NCBI GenBank assembly: GCA_045586405.1
Contig: JAZNAG010000141.1
Coordinates: 6,806-70,805 of the forward strand
Direction of reading: 5' to 3'
Origin: SIG607 sp045586405
GTDB taxonomy: Bacteria > Bacillota > Clostridia > Oscillospirales > Acutalibacteraceae
Length of the DNA stretch: 64,000 nucleotides
This document shows, in pieces, positions 44,010-53,518 of this stretch. The first letter of the stretch is position 1, and each line of letters begins with the position of its first letter. Under the pieces are notes generated by a model. That model searched no databases. It saw only the letters and a program-made list of their open reading frames with translations, and was not told the origin of the DNA. Position numbers and translations under genes: made by a program.

Positions 44010-44699
44010 TTGAAAATTTTCGGAATATCCGATTTGCATTTGTCCTTTGGCGCCGATAAACCTATGGATATTTTTATGGGCTGGTCTAATCATACCGACA
44101 GAATCAGAGCTAACTGGACAAGGCTTGTTGAAGAAGACGATATAGTTGTTCTTCCCGGCGATTTGTCATGGGCTTTAAAGCTTGAAGATACCCTTGCCGA
44201 TTTTCAGTTTTTAGATTCTCTTCCAGGTAAAAAACTGATAATTAAGGGAAATCACGATTTGTGGTGGTCAACCGCCAAAAAAATTCACGAATTTTTTGAA
44301 AAAAATAATATAATAAGCGTTGAAATAGTTTTTAATTCAATGTATAAAGCAGGAAATTTTGCAATTTGCGGAAGCCGCGGGTGGCTTTACGAGTCAAAAG
44401 ACGATAAGGTTATCGCACTTCGTGAGGCGGGCAGACTTAAAACTTCTCTTGAAGCGGCAAAGAAAGAAAGCCTTACACCTATAGTATTTATGCATTATCC
44501 GCCTGTATACGCCGAGCAGGTAACAGAGCCTATAATGGAGGTTATAAAGCAGTACGGCATTGATAAGGTTTATCACGGTCATATTCACGGCGGCGGAATG
44601 CATCATTCGGTTAAAGAATTTGACGGTGTTTCTTTCAAATTACTGTCCTGTGACTGTATAGATTTCACCCCATATTTCATAACTGATGTAAAAATATAA
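44010..44699 (+). CDS. Calcineurin-like metallophosphoesterase
   Basis: 229-residue cytoplasmic phosphoesterase. Two-metal site motifs: SDLHLSFG near residue 7, GDLSW, GNHDLWW, MHYPP and HGHIHGG. TTG start behind AAGGGAGGG. No signal peptide. Substrate cannot be told; homologues are annotated as serine/threonine phosphatases or nucleotide phosphodiesterases. Confidence 0.9.
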   Translation: MKIFGISDLHLSFGADKPMDIFMGWSNHTDRIRANWTRLVEEDDIVVLPGDLSWALKLEDTLADFQFLDSLPGKKLIIKGNHDLWWSTAKKIHEFFEKNNIISVEIVFNSMYKAGNFAICGSRGWLYESKDDKVIALREAGRLKTSLEAAKKESLTPIVFMHYPPVYAEQVTEPIMEVIKQYGIDKVYHGHIHGGGMHHSVKEFDGVSFKLLSCDCIDFTPYFITDVKI

Positions 44700-44788
44700 A
44701 AATATTATTAAAAATTTCCAAATAATTGTAGAAATTTCTTTAAATATATGCTATATTATATTTTGATAAATTTTGCGGAGGTATTTCC

Positions 44789-46363
44789 ATGAGTTTAAAA
44801 AATGCAAAAAAAGTTGACACTAACCGTTATGAACTTGACATAGTTATTGACGGTGAAAATTTCAGAAAGGCACTTGCCGATGTTATGCGTCGCGAAAGCA
44901 AGAAGATTACCGTACCCGGTTTCCGTAAAGGTAAGGCTCCTATCAGCTTTATTGAAAAGTATTACGGTGCTGAGGCTTTCTTTGAGGAGACTCTAAATTC
45001 TCTTTACGGTGCTGCTCTTGAAGAAGCTGCAGCTGAGGCAGGTGTTGAAATTGTAGACGATAAAATGGACTTTGATCTTGTTTCAATAAGCAAGGAAGAC
45101 GGTGCTAACTTCAAGGTTACCCTTACCGTTGTTCCCGAAATTGAAATCGGCGAATATAAAGGTCTTAAAGAAGAGCGTCTTAAGGTAAAGGTAGCAAAGG
45201 CTGAGGTTGATGAGGAAATCAAGGCTATGGCTGAAAGAAATGCCCGTATGGTAGAGGTTACCGACAGAGCAGCAGAAGACGGCGATACCACCGTTATTGA
45301 TTTTGACGGTTATTTTGACGGCGTTGCTTTCGAAGGCGGCAAGGGCGAATCTTATACCCTTACTCTCGGTTCAGGCCAGTTTATCCCCGGCTTTGAAGAG
45401 CAGATCGTTGGACATAGCAACGGCGACGAATTTGACGTAAATGTTACTTTCCCCACCGAATACCACGCTGCTGACCTTGCAGGTAAAGAAGCTGTGTTTA
45501 AGGTAAAACTTCACGAAATCAAAAAGCGTGAGCTTCCTGAAATTGATGATGAATTTGCAAAGGACGTAAGTGAGTTTGATACACTTGCTGACCTTAAGGC
45601 AGATATAAAGAAAAAGGCTCTTGAGCGCAAGAAGAAGTCTGCTGAAGATGAAACCGAAACCAAACTTCTTGATCAGGTTGTAGCTTCTATAAAGGGCGAA
45701 ATCCCCGAGGCTATGTATGAAAACAGAGTTAAGCAGAATCTTCAGGACCTTTATTACAGACTTCAGTCTCAGGGTATGAGCCTTGATAACTACATCAAGT
45801 ACACCGGTGCTACTATTGAAGATATAGCAAAGACCTATCGTCCTCAGGCTGAAAAGCAGGTTAAGATGCGTCTTGCTCTTGAAAAAATCGTAAAACTTGA
45901 AAACATTATCGTTGCGGACAAGGATGTTGACAAGAAGTATGAGGAAATGGCAGCTCAGTACTCTATTCCTGCTGAGCAGGTTAAGGCTGCTATCCCCGCT
46001 GCTGAACTTAAGAAAGACATCGCTGTAGAAAAGGCTCTTGAAATTATTAAGTCTACTGCAGTTATCACCGATGTTGACGCTTTAAGCGCTGCTGAGGAAA
46101 AGAAACCTGCTGCCAAGAAAACTACAACCAAGAAGGCAGAAGGCGAAACTGAAAAGAAACCTGCCGCTAAGAAGACAACTTCTACTGCTAAGAAGGCAGA
46201 GGGTGAAACCGAAAAGAAACCTGCTGCCAAGAAAACTTCTACTGCAGCTAAATCTACTACTGCTAAGAAAACCACAACCAAAAAGGCTGAAGGCCAGGCT
46301 GAGAAGAAGCCTGCCGCTAAGAAGCCCGCTGCTAAGAAGACTGCAGAAAAGGCAGATAAATAA
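44789..46363 (+). CDS. tig: Trigger factor with long Lys/Ala/Pro-rich C-terminal tail
   Basis: Ribosome-bound chaperone and prolyl isomerase. Residues 1-150 hold the ribosome-binding domain including the GFRKGKAP signature, about 155-240 the FKBP domain (GDTTVIDFDGYFDG, SGQFIPGFEEQIVGH), and 250-432 the helical chaperone domain. Normal trigger factors end near residue 430; this one continues for 92 residues (433-524, DNA 46085-46360) of KKPAAKK and KKAEGETE repeats, like histone H1 or nucleoid-protein tails. The frame is intact and ends in a stop 53 bases before clpP. Upstream DNA is AT-rich with -10-like sequences. GCGGAGG ribosome binding site. Confidence 0.95.
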   Translation: MSLKNAKKVDTNRYELDIVIDGENFRKALADVMRRESKKITVPGFRKGKAPISFIEKYYGAEAFFEETLNSLYGAALEEAAAEAGVEIVDDKMDFDLVSISKEDGANFKVTLTVVPEIEIGEYKGLKEERLKVKVAKAEVDEEIKAMAERNARMVEVTDRAAEDGDTTVIDFDGYFDGVAFEGGKGESYTLTLGSGQFIPGFEEQIVGHSNGDEFDVNVTFPTEYHAADLAGKEAVFKVKLHEIKKRELPEIDDEFAKDVSEFDTLADLKADIKKKALERKKKSAEDETETKLLDQVVASIKGEIPEAMYENRVKQNLQDLYYRLQSQGMSLDNYIKYTGATIEDIAKTYRPQAEKQVKMRLALEKIVKLENIIVADKDVDKKYEEMAAQYSIPAEQVKAAIPAAELKKDIAVEKALEIIKSTAVITDVDALSAAEEKKPAAKKTTTKKAEGETEKKPAAKKTTSTAKKAEGETEKKPAAKKTSTAAKSTTAKKTTTKKAEGQAEKKPAAKKPAAKKTAEKADK

Positions 46364-46416
46364 TCTGTTTATAAAATTTAAATATTGTGCATAATCATAA
46401 AACGGAGGTAATTGAT

Positions 46417-47013
46417 ATGGATATGAATATGAATTTAGTTCCTGTTGTAGTAGAGCAGACAAGCCGTGGAGAACGCTCTTATGACATTTTCTCCCGTCTG
46501 CTTAATGACCGTATCATAATGCTGAACGGACAGGTTGACGATGTGTCTGCAAGTCTTATAGTTGCACAGATGCTTTACCTTGAAGGTCAGGACCCCGATA
46601 AAGATATAAGCTTTTATATCAACAGCCCCGGTGGCAGTGTTTCGGCAGGTCTGGCTATATATGATACAATGCAGTATATTAAATGTGATGTTTCTACCAT
46701 TTGTATTGGTATGGCGGCAAGTATGGGTGCATTTTTGCTCTCAAGCGGTGCAAAAGGCAAACGTTATGCTCTCCCCAATGCAGAGGTTATGATTCATCAG
46801 CCTCTTGGTGGCGCACAAGGTCAGGCAAGTGATATTCTTATCAGTGCAAGACATATTGAGCGTACCAGAGAAAACCTTAACAAAATTTTATCCGAGAATA
46901 CCGGTAAACCATTAGAGCAAATAGCTGTTGATACAGACAGAGACAACTGGATGACGGCAGATGAGGCTAGAGAGTACGGTATTGTAGATAAGGTAATTGC
47001 TAAGAGAGGTTAA
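46417..47013 (+). CDS. clpP: ATP-dependent Clp protease proteolytic subunit
   Basis: Serine peptidase of the barrel-shaped Clp protease. Catalytic Ser102 in GMAASMGAFLL, His127 in MIHQPLGG, Asp172 in VDTDRDNWM. 198 residues from the ATG at 46417 (GGAGG 8 bases upstream); an in-frame ATG at 46387 lacks a ribosome binding site. tig-clpP-clpX is the conserved order. Confidence 0.98.
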   Translation: MDMNMNLVPVVVEQTSRGERSYDIFSRLLNDRIIMLNGQVDDVSASLIVAQMLYLEGQDPDKDISFYINSPGGSVSAGLAIYDTMQYIKCDVSTICIGMAASMGAFLLSSGAKGKRYALPNAEVMIHQPLGGAQGQASDILISARHIERTRENLNKILSENTGKPLEQIAVDTDRDNWMTADEAREYGIVDKVIAKRG

Positions 47014-47014
47014 T

Positions 47015-48265
47015 ATGCCCAGTAAAGAAAACGATAAAAAGCAAATACGATGCTCCTTCTGCGGTAAAACGCAGGAGGAAGTCGTAAGGCTTATTGAGGG
47101 CCCCGGCGTATATATTTGCGACTCTTGTATTGACTTTTGTAATACTCTGTTATACGGAGAAATGGAAGAAGAAAAGCCCCGTCGCAAAGGTGCGCCTAAG
47201 AAAAGTGAAGAGTTTGTTCTTCCTACGCCCAAAGAGATTAGAGAAAAACTTGATGAATACGTAATAGGTCAGGATGATGCAAAAATCACCCTGTCTGTTG
47301 CTGTGTATAACCATTATAAGCGTATCTTTAAGCAGACCGATAACGATGTAGAACTTGCTAAGAGTAATGTGTTGCTTTTAGGTCCTACCGGTGTTGGTAA
47401 GACTCTTTTGGCGCAAACTCTTTCTAAAATTCTGAAGGTGCCTCTTGCTATAACCGATGCTACCACACTTACCGAAGCAGGTTATGTGGGCGAGGATGTA
47501 GAAAACATACTTTTAAGACTTATTCAGGCGGCTGACTATGATATAGAAAAGGCTGAACGCGGCATTATTTATATTGATGAGATAGATAAAATTGCCCGTA
47601 AAAGCGAAAACACCTCTATTACCCGTGATGTAAGCGGTGAGGGTGTTCAGCAGGCTTTACTTAAAATTCTTGAAGGTACTGTTGCTAATGTTCCTCCTCA
47701 GGGCGGAAGAAAACATCCCCAGCAAGAGTTTATACAGATAAACACCACCAATATCCTTTTCATTTGCTCAGGCGCATTTGACGGTATTGAAAAGGTTATT
47801 GAAAGAAGACTTGGTGGTTCAAGTCTTGGCTTTGGTGCAGATGTCAAATCACCAAAGAGTATGGAAGCTCAGGCGGTAGCTGAACTTGCTACTCATCAGG
47901 ACCTTGTTAAGTTTGGTCTTATTCCCGAGCTTGTTGGCCGTTTGCCTGTTATTACCGGACTTAAAGGTATGGATAAGGAAACTCTTATCCGTATTATGAC
48001 CGAGCCCAAAAATTCAATAATCAAACAGTATCAGGCACTTTTCTCACTTGACGGTGTTGAACTTGTCTTTGAAAGAGATGCTCTGGAGCGTATTGCTGAA
48101 CTTACAATAGAAAGAAAAACGGGAGCCCGAGGACTGCGTTCTATTGTGGAAGCGACCTTGCAACCCTATATGTATAGCGCACCATCGGATAAGGATATAA
48201 AAACAATTAAAATTTCCGCTAAAACCGTTGACGGCGAAGAAGCGGTTATTGAAAGAAGAAAGTAA
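47015..48265 (+). CDS. clpX: ATP-dependent Clp protease unfoldase subunit ClpX
   Basis: AAA+ unfoldase feeding ClpP. N-terminal C4 zinc domain (CSFC ... CDSC), Walker A GPTGVGKT, Walker B IIYIDEIDKI, sensor regions, and the RKTGARGLRSI box near the C-terminus. 416 residues; starts one base after the clpP stop. lon or engB, often next in other genomes, are absent here; a glycosidase gene follows instead. Confidence 0.98.
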   Translation: MPSKENDKKQIRCSFCGKTQEEVVRLIEGPGVYICDSCIDFCNTLLYGEMEEEKPRRKGAPKKSEEFVLPTPKEIREKLDEYVIGQDDAKITLSVAVYNHYKRIFKQTDNDVELAKSNVLLLGPTGVGKTLLAQTLSKILKVPLAITDATTLTEAGYVGEDVENILLRLIQAADYDIEKAERGIIYIDEIDKIARKSENTSITRDVSGEGVQQALLKILEGTVANVPPQGGRKHPQQEFIQINTTNILFICSGAFDGIEKVIERRLGGSSLGFGADVKSPKSMEAQAVAELATHQDLVKFGLIPELVGRLPVITGLKGMDKETLIRIMTEPKNSIIKQYQALFSLDGVELVFERDALERIAELTIERKTGARGLRSIVEATLQPYMYSAPSDKDIKTIKISAKTVDGEEAVIERRK

Positions 48266-48270
48266 AATTT

Positions 48271-48316
48271 ATGGCATCATCCTTCTGAAAGACGGAGGAT
48301 TGATGCCATTTTGTTT
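48271..48316 (+). terminator. Probable terminator of tig-clpP-clpX
   Basis: Long hairpin: ATGGCATCA pairs with TGATGCCAT and the inner TCCTTC with GGAGGA; ends in TTTTGTTT. Confidence 0.75.
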
Positions 48317-48341
48317 GATTTTTATCAGGAGGAGATAAAAA

Positions 48342-50681
48342 ATGAGAGAAATATTTAAAATCAATGCGGACTGGCGTTTTTGTGAAGGCGACCTGAAGGT
48401 ACCCAGACCTGTTACCAAAGGACCTACATACGGACAGTCAAAAACCGAGCGTAAACTTCAGGGACCTGCTTCATATAACTATTATGACAATCCTGAGGGT
48501 TGGTGGGGCACTAATCAGGAAATTCGCAGTATAGGTTGGAAATCGGTTAATCTTCCTCACGATTTCATAATCACTAAAACTCCTGAAGAGAAATACAACA
48601 ACGCTACCGGTTATTTTGAGTACACAAACGGCTGGTACAGAAAGCATTTTAAACTTAACGAAGAAGATAAGGATAAGAGAATTTCTATTATTTTCGACGC
48701 TATTTCAACCCACGCTACTGTATATCTTAACGGCTGTCTTATGAAGCATAACTTCAGCGGTTACACCACCTTTGAGGTTGATATTACCGATAATGTTTAT
48801 TTTGACAAGGAAAATGTTCTTGCCGTTTACGTTAACACCGAAGAATTTGAAGGCTGGTGGTATCAGGGCGGCGGTATCTACCGTGATGTATGGCTTAAGA
48901 AAACCGACAGAGTATGTATCGATATGTACGGCGTTTATGCTAAACCCGTAAAGGTAGACGATACTACCTGGAATGTAGAGTTTGAAACTACCGTAAGAAA
49001 TGAAAACTATGACGGCAGAGCAAAGCGCGTAACCGCAAAAAGTGTAATTAAGGATAAAGACGGTAATGTTGTGGCAGAAGCTCAGGGTAATGTGCTTGTA
49101 GCCGCAAAGGAAAAGGGCGTTGCAAAGTATACCGCTACCGTTAAAAATCCTGCACTTTGGGATATTGACGATCCTAACCTTTACACCGTAGAAACCGTAC
49201 TTATTAAAAACGGTAAAGAATGTGATAATGACGATACCCGTATCGGTTTCCGTACTGCTTACTGTGATCCCGATAAAGGATTCTTCCTTAACGGCAGACA
49301 CATTAAACTTAAAGGCGTTTGCACCCATCAGGACTTTGGTCTTACAGGTCTTGCCGTTCCCGATAACATTTTAAGACATAAGGTTAAAATGCTCAAGGAT
49401 ATGGGAACAAATGCATATCGTTGCTCTCACTATCCTCATCCTACCGCTACTATGGATGCTCTCGACGAAATGGGCATTATAGTAATGGACGAGTGCAGAT
49501 GGATGGAATCTACCGATGAAGGTCTTGCTCAGCTTGAAATGGTTATGAAGCGTGACAGAAACCGCCCAAGCGTTGTTTTCTGGTCACTCGGTAATGAAGA
49601 ATACCATCATAAAACAGAGGTTGGAAGACGTATCAATAAATCAATGTACCGCTTTGCTAAGAAACTCGACAGCGAACGATATATTCTTGCCGCTGTTGAT
49701 AAGGCTGTAGGCAGTACCATTTTTGACTGTCTTGATTCAATCGGCATTAACTACAACCTTATGCACTATGAAGATATACATAAAATGTATCCCGACAGAG
49801 CAATTTTTGGTTCCGAATGTTCTTCTGCAGGTACTACAAGAGGTTATTATTACGGTAATATAAACCTTATTAGTACTCAGGGCTATGTGGATTCTATTGA
49901 TCACGACACAAATAAATGGTTTGTAGGCAGAGAAACCACCTGGAAGTTCGTTATGGAAAGAGACTGGGTAATGGGCGAGTTTATGTGGGCAGGTTTTGAA
50001 CACAGAGGCGAAGCTTTCTGGCCCAGAATTTGCTCTCAGTCAGGTGTAATTGATCTTTATCTGCAGAAAAAAGATGCTTATTATCAGAAGGTTTGCCAGT
50101 GGGTAGATAAGCCGAATGTTTATCTTATGCCTCACTGGAACTGGTGCGGTATGGAGGGTGAAGAAATAAGAGTTGTTTCTTATACTAACTGCGAACAACT
50201 TGAACTCTTCCTTAACGGCAAATCTCTCGGCAAAAAGGATATTGAACTTTACGGTCACGGCGAATGGCAGGTACCTTTTGCTCCAGGCGAACTTAAAGTT
50301 GTAGGTTATAACGGTGGTAAAAAGGTTGCCGAGGATAAAAGAGTTACTTCGGGCAAATCTTATGCTCTTAAACTCCGTCTTGAAAATGAAGAGCCTTTAA
50401 AAGAGGGCGACATTGCACTCTTTACCTGCTATGTTGTAGATGAGAACGGCATTGAAGTTCCCGATGCGGCTCCCTATGTTCGCTTCTATGCTTCACCCAA
50501 CGCTAAAATTGTTGGTACGGGCAGCGATGTTTGCGACCATAATCCCGTACATCTGCCTAACCGTCAGATGCGTGCAGGTGCTATCAGCGTAGCGGTTCAA
50601 ATTGGCAATACCGACAGCGAAGTAAGACTTTATGCTGAGAGCGATAACCTTAATCGTGCAATGCATAAAATAGAGTTTTAA
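48342..50681 (+). CDS. Glycoside hydrolase family 2 (beta-galactosidase/glucuronidase-like)
   Basis: 779 residues: N-terminal sugar-binding jelly roll (FKINADWRF to WWYQGGGIYRDVW), immunoglobulin-like domain (about 200-310), TIM barrel (about 315-600) with the acid/base Glu in FWSLGNEE and the nucleophile Glu in IFGSECSS, and C-terminal beta domains. The KGVCTHQDFG and RCSHYPHP strands are typical of GH2. No signal peptide, so it acts on imported oligosaccharides. Substrate (galactoside, glucuronide or mannoside) is not decidable by eye. Codon use resembles the highly expressed tig and rpsB. AGGAGGAG ribosome binding site; single-gene unit between two terminators, with no transporter or regulator alongside. 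Confidence 0.92.
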   Translation: MREIFKINADWRFCEGDLKVPRPVTKGPTYGQSKTERKLQGPASYNYYDNPEGWWGTNQEIRSIGWKSVNLPHDFIITKTPEEKYNNATGYFEYTNGWYRKHFKLNEEDKDKRISIIFDAISTHATVYLNGCLMKHNFSGYTTFEVDITDNVYFDKENVLAVYVNTEEFEGWWYQGGGIYRDVWLKKTDRVCIDMYGVYAKPVKVDDTTWNVEFETTVRNENYDGRAKRVTAKSVIKDKDGNVVAEAQGNVLVAAKEKGVAKYTATVKNPALWDIDDPNLYTVETVLIKNGKECDNDDTRIGFRTAYCDPDKGFFLNGRHIKLKGVCTHQDFGLTGLAVPDNILRHKVKMLKDMGTNAYRCSHYPHPTATMDALDEMGIIVMDECRWMESTDEGLAQLEMVMKRDRNRPSVVFWSLGNEEYHHKTEVGRRINKSMYRFAKKLDSERYILAAVDKAVGSTIFDCLDSIGINYNLMHYEDIHKMYPDRAIFGSECSSAGTTRGYYYGNINLISTQGYVDSIDHDTNKWFVGRETTWKFVMERDWVMGEFMWAGFEHRGEAFWPRICSQSGVIDLYLQKKDAYYQKVCQWVDKPNVYLMPHWNWCGMEGEEIRVVSYTNCEQLELFLNGKSLGKKDIELYGHGEWQVPFAPGELKVVGYNGGKKVAEDKRVTSGKSYALKLRLENEEPLKEGDIALFTCYVVDENGIEVPDAAPYVRFYASPNAKIVGTGSDVCDHNPVHLPNRQMRAGAISVAVQIGNTDSEVRLYAESDNLNRAMHKIEF

Positions 50682-50684
50682 TCA

Positions 50685-50711
50685 AAAGAGCCCGAAAGGG
50701 CTCTTTTTTTA
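50685..50711 (+). terminator. Intrinsic terminator of the GH2 gene
   Basis: AAAGAGCCC/GGGCTCTTT stem with GAAA loop and T-run. Confidence 0.9.
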
Positions 50712-50720
50712 CCCCTTTCG

Positions 50721-50749
50721 TTGACAAGCGTCGTTTTTTGGAGTATTAT
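50721..50749 (+). promoter_or_regulatory. Consensus sigma-A promoter of pncB
   Basis: Perfect TTGACA, 17-base spacer, TATTAT; 33 bases ahead of the pncB start. Confidence 0.85.
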
Positions 50750-50782
50750 TAGATACAGAAAACTTTTCTGCGGAGGCGCAAT

Positions 50783-52222
50783 ATGGATAAAAGAAATTTA
50801 AGTATGCTGATGGACCTTTATGAGATGACAATGGCTAATGGTATACTTGACAGTGAAATGGAAGGCACTATTGCTTATTTTGATATGTTTTTCCGCCGTG
50901 TTCCCGACGAGGGCGGCTTTGCTATTATGGCGGGACTTCATCAGCTGATAGATTATTTTGAAAAGCTTTCTTTTAGTGAGGATGATATAGATTATCTTAG
51001 AGGCCTCGGTCTTTTTGATGAAAGATATCTCGCTTTTTTAAGAGATTTTAAGTTTGAATGTGACGTATGGGCTGTTCCCGAAGGCACACCCATTTTCCCC
51101 AGAGAGCCTATTCTGACGGTTCGCGGTCCTATTATGCAGGCCTTTTTAGTGGAAACTATGGTGCTTCTGACCATTAACCATCAATCTCTTATTGCTACAA
51201 AGGCAAACAGAATTGTTCGCGCGGCAGAAGGAAGACCTGTTTTAGAGTTCGGTTCCCGCCGTGCTCACGGCTATGATGCGGCTATCAACGGCGCAAGAGC
51301 GGCAATTATCGGCGGCTGTGTAGGTACCGCCTGTGTTATCGCAGGTAAAGACTTTGACGTTACTCCTTCAGGCACTATGGCACATAGCTGGGTACAGCTT
51401 TTTGACAGCGAGTACGATGCTTTTAAGACCTATGCTCAAAAATATCCGGACAGCACAACACTGCTTGTGGATACCTATAATGTTCTTAAAAGCGGTATTC
51501 CCAATGCCATAAAGGTTTTTGACGAGGTATTAAAGCCTATGGGCAAACGCCCGAGGGGTATTCGTATTGACAGCGGTGACATAACCTATATTACTAAAAA
51601 AGCAAGAAAAATGCTTGACGATGCAGGATATCCTGACTGTAAAATAGTTGTTTCAAACTCTCTGGATGAATATCTTATCCGAGATATGCTTATCCAGGGT
51701 GCAAAGGTAGATATTTTCGGTGTAGGCGAAAGACTTATAACTGCCGCAAGAGAGCCTGTTTTCGGCGGTGTTTATAAACTTGTTGCCGTTGAAAAAGATA
51801 ATGAAATTATTCCTAAAATTAAAATCAGCGAGAACACTTCTAAAATTACCATACCCGGTGTAAAGATTCCGTGGCGTCTTTATGATAAGGATACAGGTAA
51901 GGCAATAGCCGATGTTATGACTTTAGGGCATGAAAAAATAGATGACACCAAGCCTTATGAAATTTTCCACCCCGAATATACCTGGAAAAGAAAAACGGTT
52001 GAAAACTTCAAGGCTGAAAAACTGCAGGTAAAGGTTTACGAAAAGGGCAGACTTGTTTATGAAAGCCCATCTGTAAATGAAATTGCAAAATACTGCAAAG
52101 AGAAGGTTGACAACCTTTGGGATGAGGTTAAGCGTTTCGAAAAACCCCATACCTATTATGTAGACCTTTCAGAAGAACTCTGGAATCAGAGAAGTGAACT
52201 TCTGCATAAACATTCAAAATAG
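50783..52222 (+). CDS. pncB: Nicotinate phosphoribosyltransferase
   Basis: Makes nicotinate mononucleotide from nicotinate in NAD salvage. LMDLYEMTMANG start, FRRVPDEGGFAIMAGL, FGSRRAHGYDAA with the phosphorylated His, the SGTMAHSW motif and RIDSGDIT. 479 residues. It is chemically linked to the CinA amidase 13 kb upstream, since that activity also yields nicotinate mononucleotide. GCGGAGG ribosome binding site; first gene of a unit continuing into the lipoprotein and azlCD. Confidence 0.96.
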   Translation: MDKRNLSMLMDLYEMTMANGILDSEMEGTIAYFDMFFRRVPDEGGFAIMAGLHQLIDYFEKLSFSEDDIDYLRGLGLFDERYLAFLRDFKFECDVWAVPEGTPIFPREPILTVRGPIMQAFLVETMVLLTINHQSLIATKANRIVRAAEGRPVLEFGSRRAHGYDAAINGARAAIIGGCVGTACVIAGKDFDVTPSGTMAHSWVQLFDSEYDAFKTYAQKYPDSTTLLVDTYNVLKSGIPNAIKVFDEVLKPMGKRPRGIRIDSGDITYITKKARKMLDDAGYPDCKIVVSNSLDEYLIRDMLIQGAKVDIFGVGERLITAAREPVFGGVYKLVAVEKDNEIIPKIKISENTSKITIPGVKIPWRLYDKDTGKAIADVMTLGHEKIDDTKPYEIFHPEYTWKRKTVENFKAEKLQVKVYEKGRLVYESPSVNEIAKYCKEKVDNLWDEVKRFEKPHTYYVDLSEELWNQRSELLHKHSK

Positions 52223-52232
52223 GAGAAAATGT

Positions 52233-52817
52233 ATGAAAAAAGTAATTGCACTTTTACTAACTTTCAGTGTGCTGTTTTGTCTTGCCGGTTGTAAGAAGAA
52301 TAAGAACAACGGCTCCGCTTATGGAATTGACATCAATTACTACCTTGGTGCAGGACAAATAAGCGAGGCTAAATACGGCTTAGGTCTTAATCCTGATGAA
52401 ATTGAAAAGGATGCTGAGGCTCAGAGCGGTGAACATACCCACGAAGGCGGTGACGGCCATGCCGGTATGATCTTCTATGAGGATTTTATTGGCAAAGAAG
52501 CGTATGTTGTGGACGGCTTTTATTACTGCTTTAAAACAGGTGAAGAGGAAAAAGGTATTTCCTGCATAATCGGTACCGATACTATTTACGGCTTTGCGGT
52601 TGGTATGGCTACAAAGTTTGAAGTAAATGAGGCAATTTCTAATTTGTCACCCCAAGCAACAGTAAGCGGTAATAAAGATTTTTTCTATTTGCTTTTTGAT
52701 ATGGATAACGTTGACACTTTAGTTTGTAAAAACGGTAAAAATGTGCTTAAATTTTACTTTGAAGAAGATGTTCTTATAGCCGCATGTCTGTACGACAGCG
52801 AAAAGTGGGAGTTCTGA
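52233..52817 (+). CDS. Lipoprotein with His-rich segment, unknown function
   Basis: 194 residues. Signal sequence with lipobox LAGC (residues 18-21) followed by a Lys/Asn linker. The segment GEHTHEGGDGHAG (about 68-80) could bind a metal such as zinc. The rest is a mixed alpha/beta domain with a repeated theme IIGTDTIYGFAVGM and YFEEDVLIAA. Its first residues closely resemble those of the lipoprotein at 32 kb, but the mature parts do not look alike. Start at 52233 behind AGGAG; the longer frame to 52194 overlaps pncB. No family recognised. Confidence 0.75.
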   Translation: MKKVIALLLTFSVLFCLAGCKKNKNNGSAYGIDINYYLGAGQISEAKYGLGLNPDEIEKDAEAQSGEHTHEGGDGHAGMIFYEDFIGKEAYVVDGFYYCFKTGEEEKGISCIIGTDTIYGFAVGMATKFEVNEAISNLSPQATVSGNKDFFYLLFDMDNVDTLVCKNGKNVLKFYFEEDVLIAACLYDSEKWEF

Positions 52818-52822
52818 TATAA

Positions 52823-53518
52823 ATGAAATTAACCTTTAAAAAAGGTGTGATACACGGTTTTCCTGTTTTTCTCGGATATTTATCGGTTTCATTCGGTATC
52901 GGAATATCTGCTGTTGCAAGCGGCCTTACACCGCTTGAAGCCACTGTTATTTCGGCTACCAACCTTACCTCTGCGGGACAGGCGGCAGGTATTGGTATAA
53001 TAGCACAAATGGGCAGTGTAATCGAAATGATACTTTCACAGTTTATTATAAACCTGAGATACGCTCTTATGGGTATATCGCTGTCCCAGAGAACAGACGC
53101 TTCATTCACTGTTCCTCACAGAATGATAGCAGCATTTGGTATAACCGACGAGATTTTCGCAATATCCTATTCGCAAGATAAAAAAGTCACACCTTCTTAT
53201 ATGTATGGAATGATTTTTATTTCCTGGCTTGGCTGGACAACCGGCACGTTGCTTGGCGCTTTGGCGGGTGAAATATTACCCGCAATAATAACAGGCGCTA
53301 TGGGCATAATGCTTTACGCTATGTTTATCGCTATTTTTGTTCCGCCTGCAAAGGAGAATAAAAGTGTTCTTGTATCTACCGCTATTTCAGTAATACTAAG
53401 CCTTATCTTTTATTACGCTTTGCCCGTTGTTTCAAGTGGTTTTGCTGTAATCATCTGTGCGGTGGTGGCATCTGCCTTTGCGGCGGTTGTCTTTCCCGTT
53501 AAGGAGGGCGAAGAATGA
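52823..53518 (+). CDS. azlC: AzlC-type branched-chain amino acid exporter, large subunit
   Basis: 231 residues with about seven membrane helices. GYLSVSFGIGISAVASGL, ATNLTSAGQAAG and the LRYALMGISLSQR segment are typical of AzlC/YgaZ. Works with AzlD to export branched-chain amino acids or analogues. Five bases after the lipoprotein stop, ATGA overlap with azlD. Confidence 0.9.
   Translation: MKLTFKKGVIHGFPVFLGYLSVSFGIGISAVASGLTPLEATVISATNLTSAGQAAGIGIIAQMGSVIEMILSQFIINLRYALMGISLSQRTDASFTVPHRMIAAFGITDEIFAISYSQDKKVTPSYMYGMIFISWLGWTTGTLLGALAGEILPAIITGAMGIMLYAMFIAIFVPPAKENKSVLVSTAISVILSLIFYYALPVVSSGFAVIICAVVASAFAAVVFPVKEGEE

Noticed and set aside
44700..44788. Defined promoter for tig
   Set aside because: Several TATATT/TATTAT-like boxes exist in AT-rich DNA, but no -35 box sits at a proper distance, so no single promoter can be named.
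46085..46360. Frameshift producing the odd trigger factor tail
   Set aside because: The tail is a regular peptide repeat in the same frame as the preceding helical domain and ends in a stop before the clpP ribosome binding site.
48705..49328. 207-codon minus-strand frame inside the GH2 gene
   Set aside because: Shadow of a well-supported glycosidase; no start signals.
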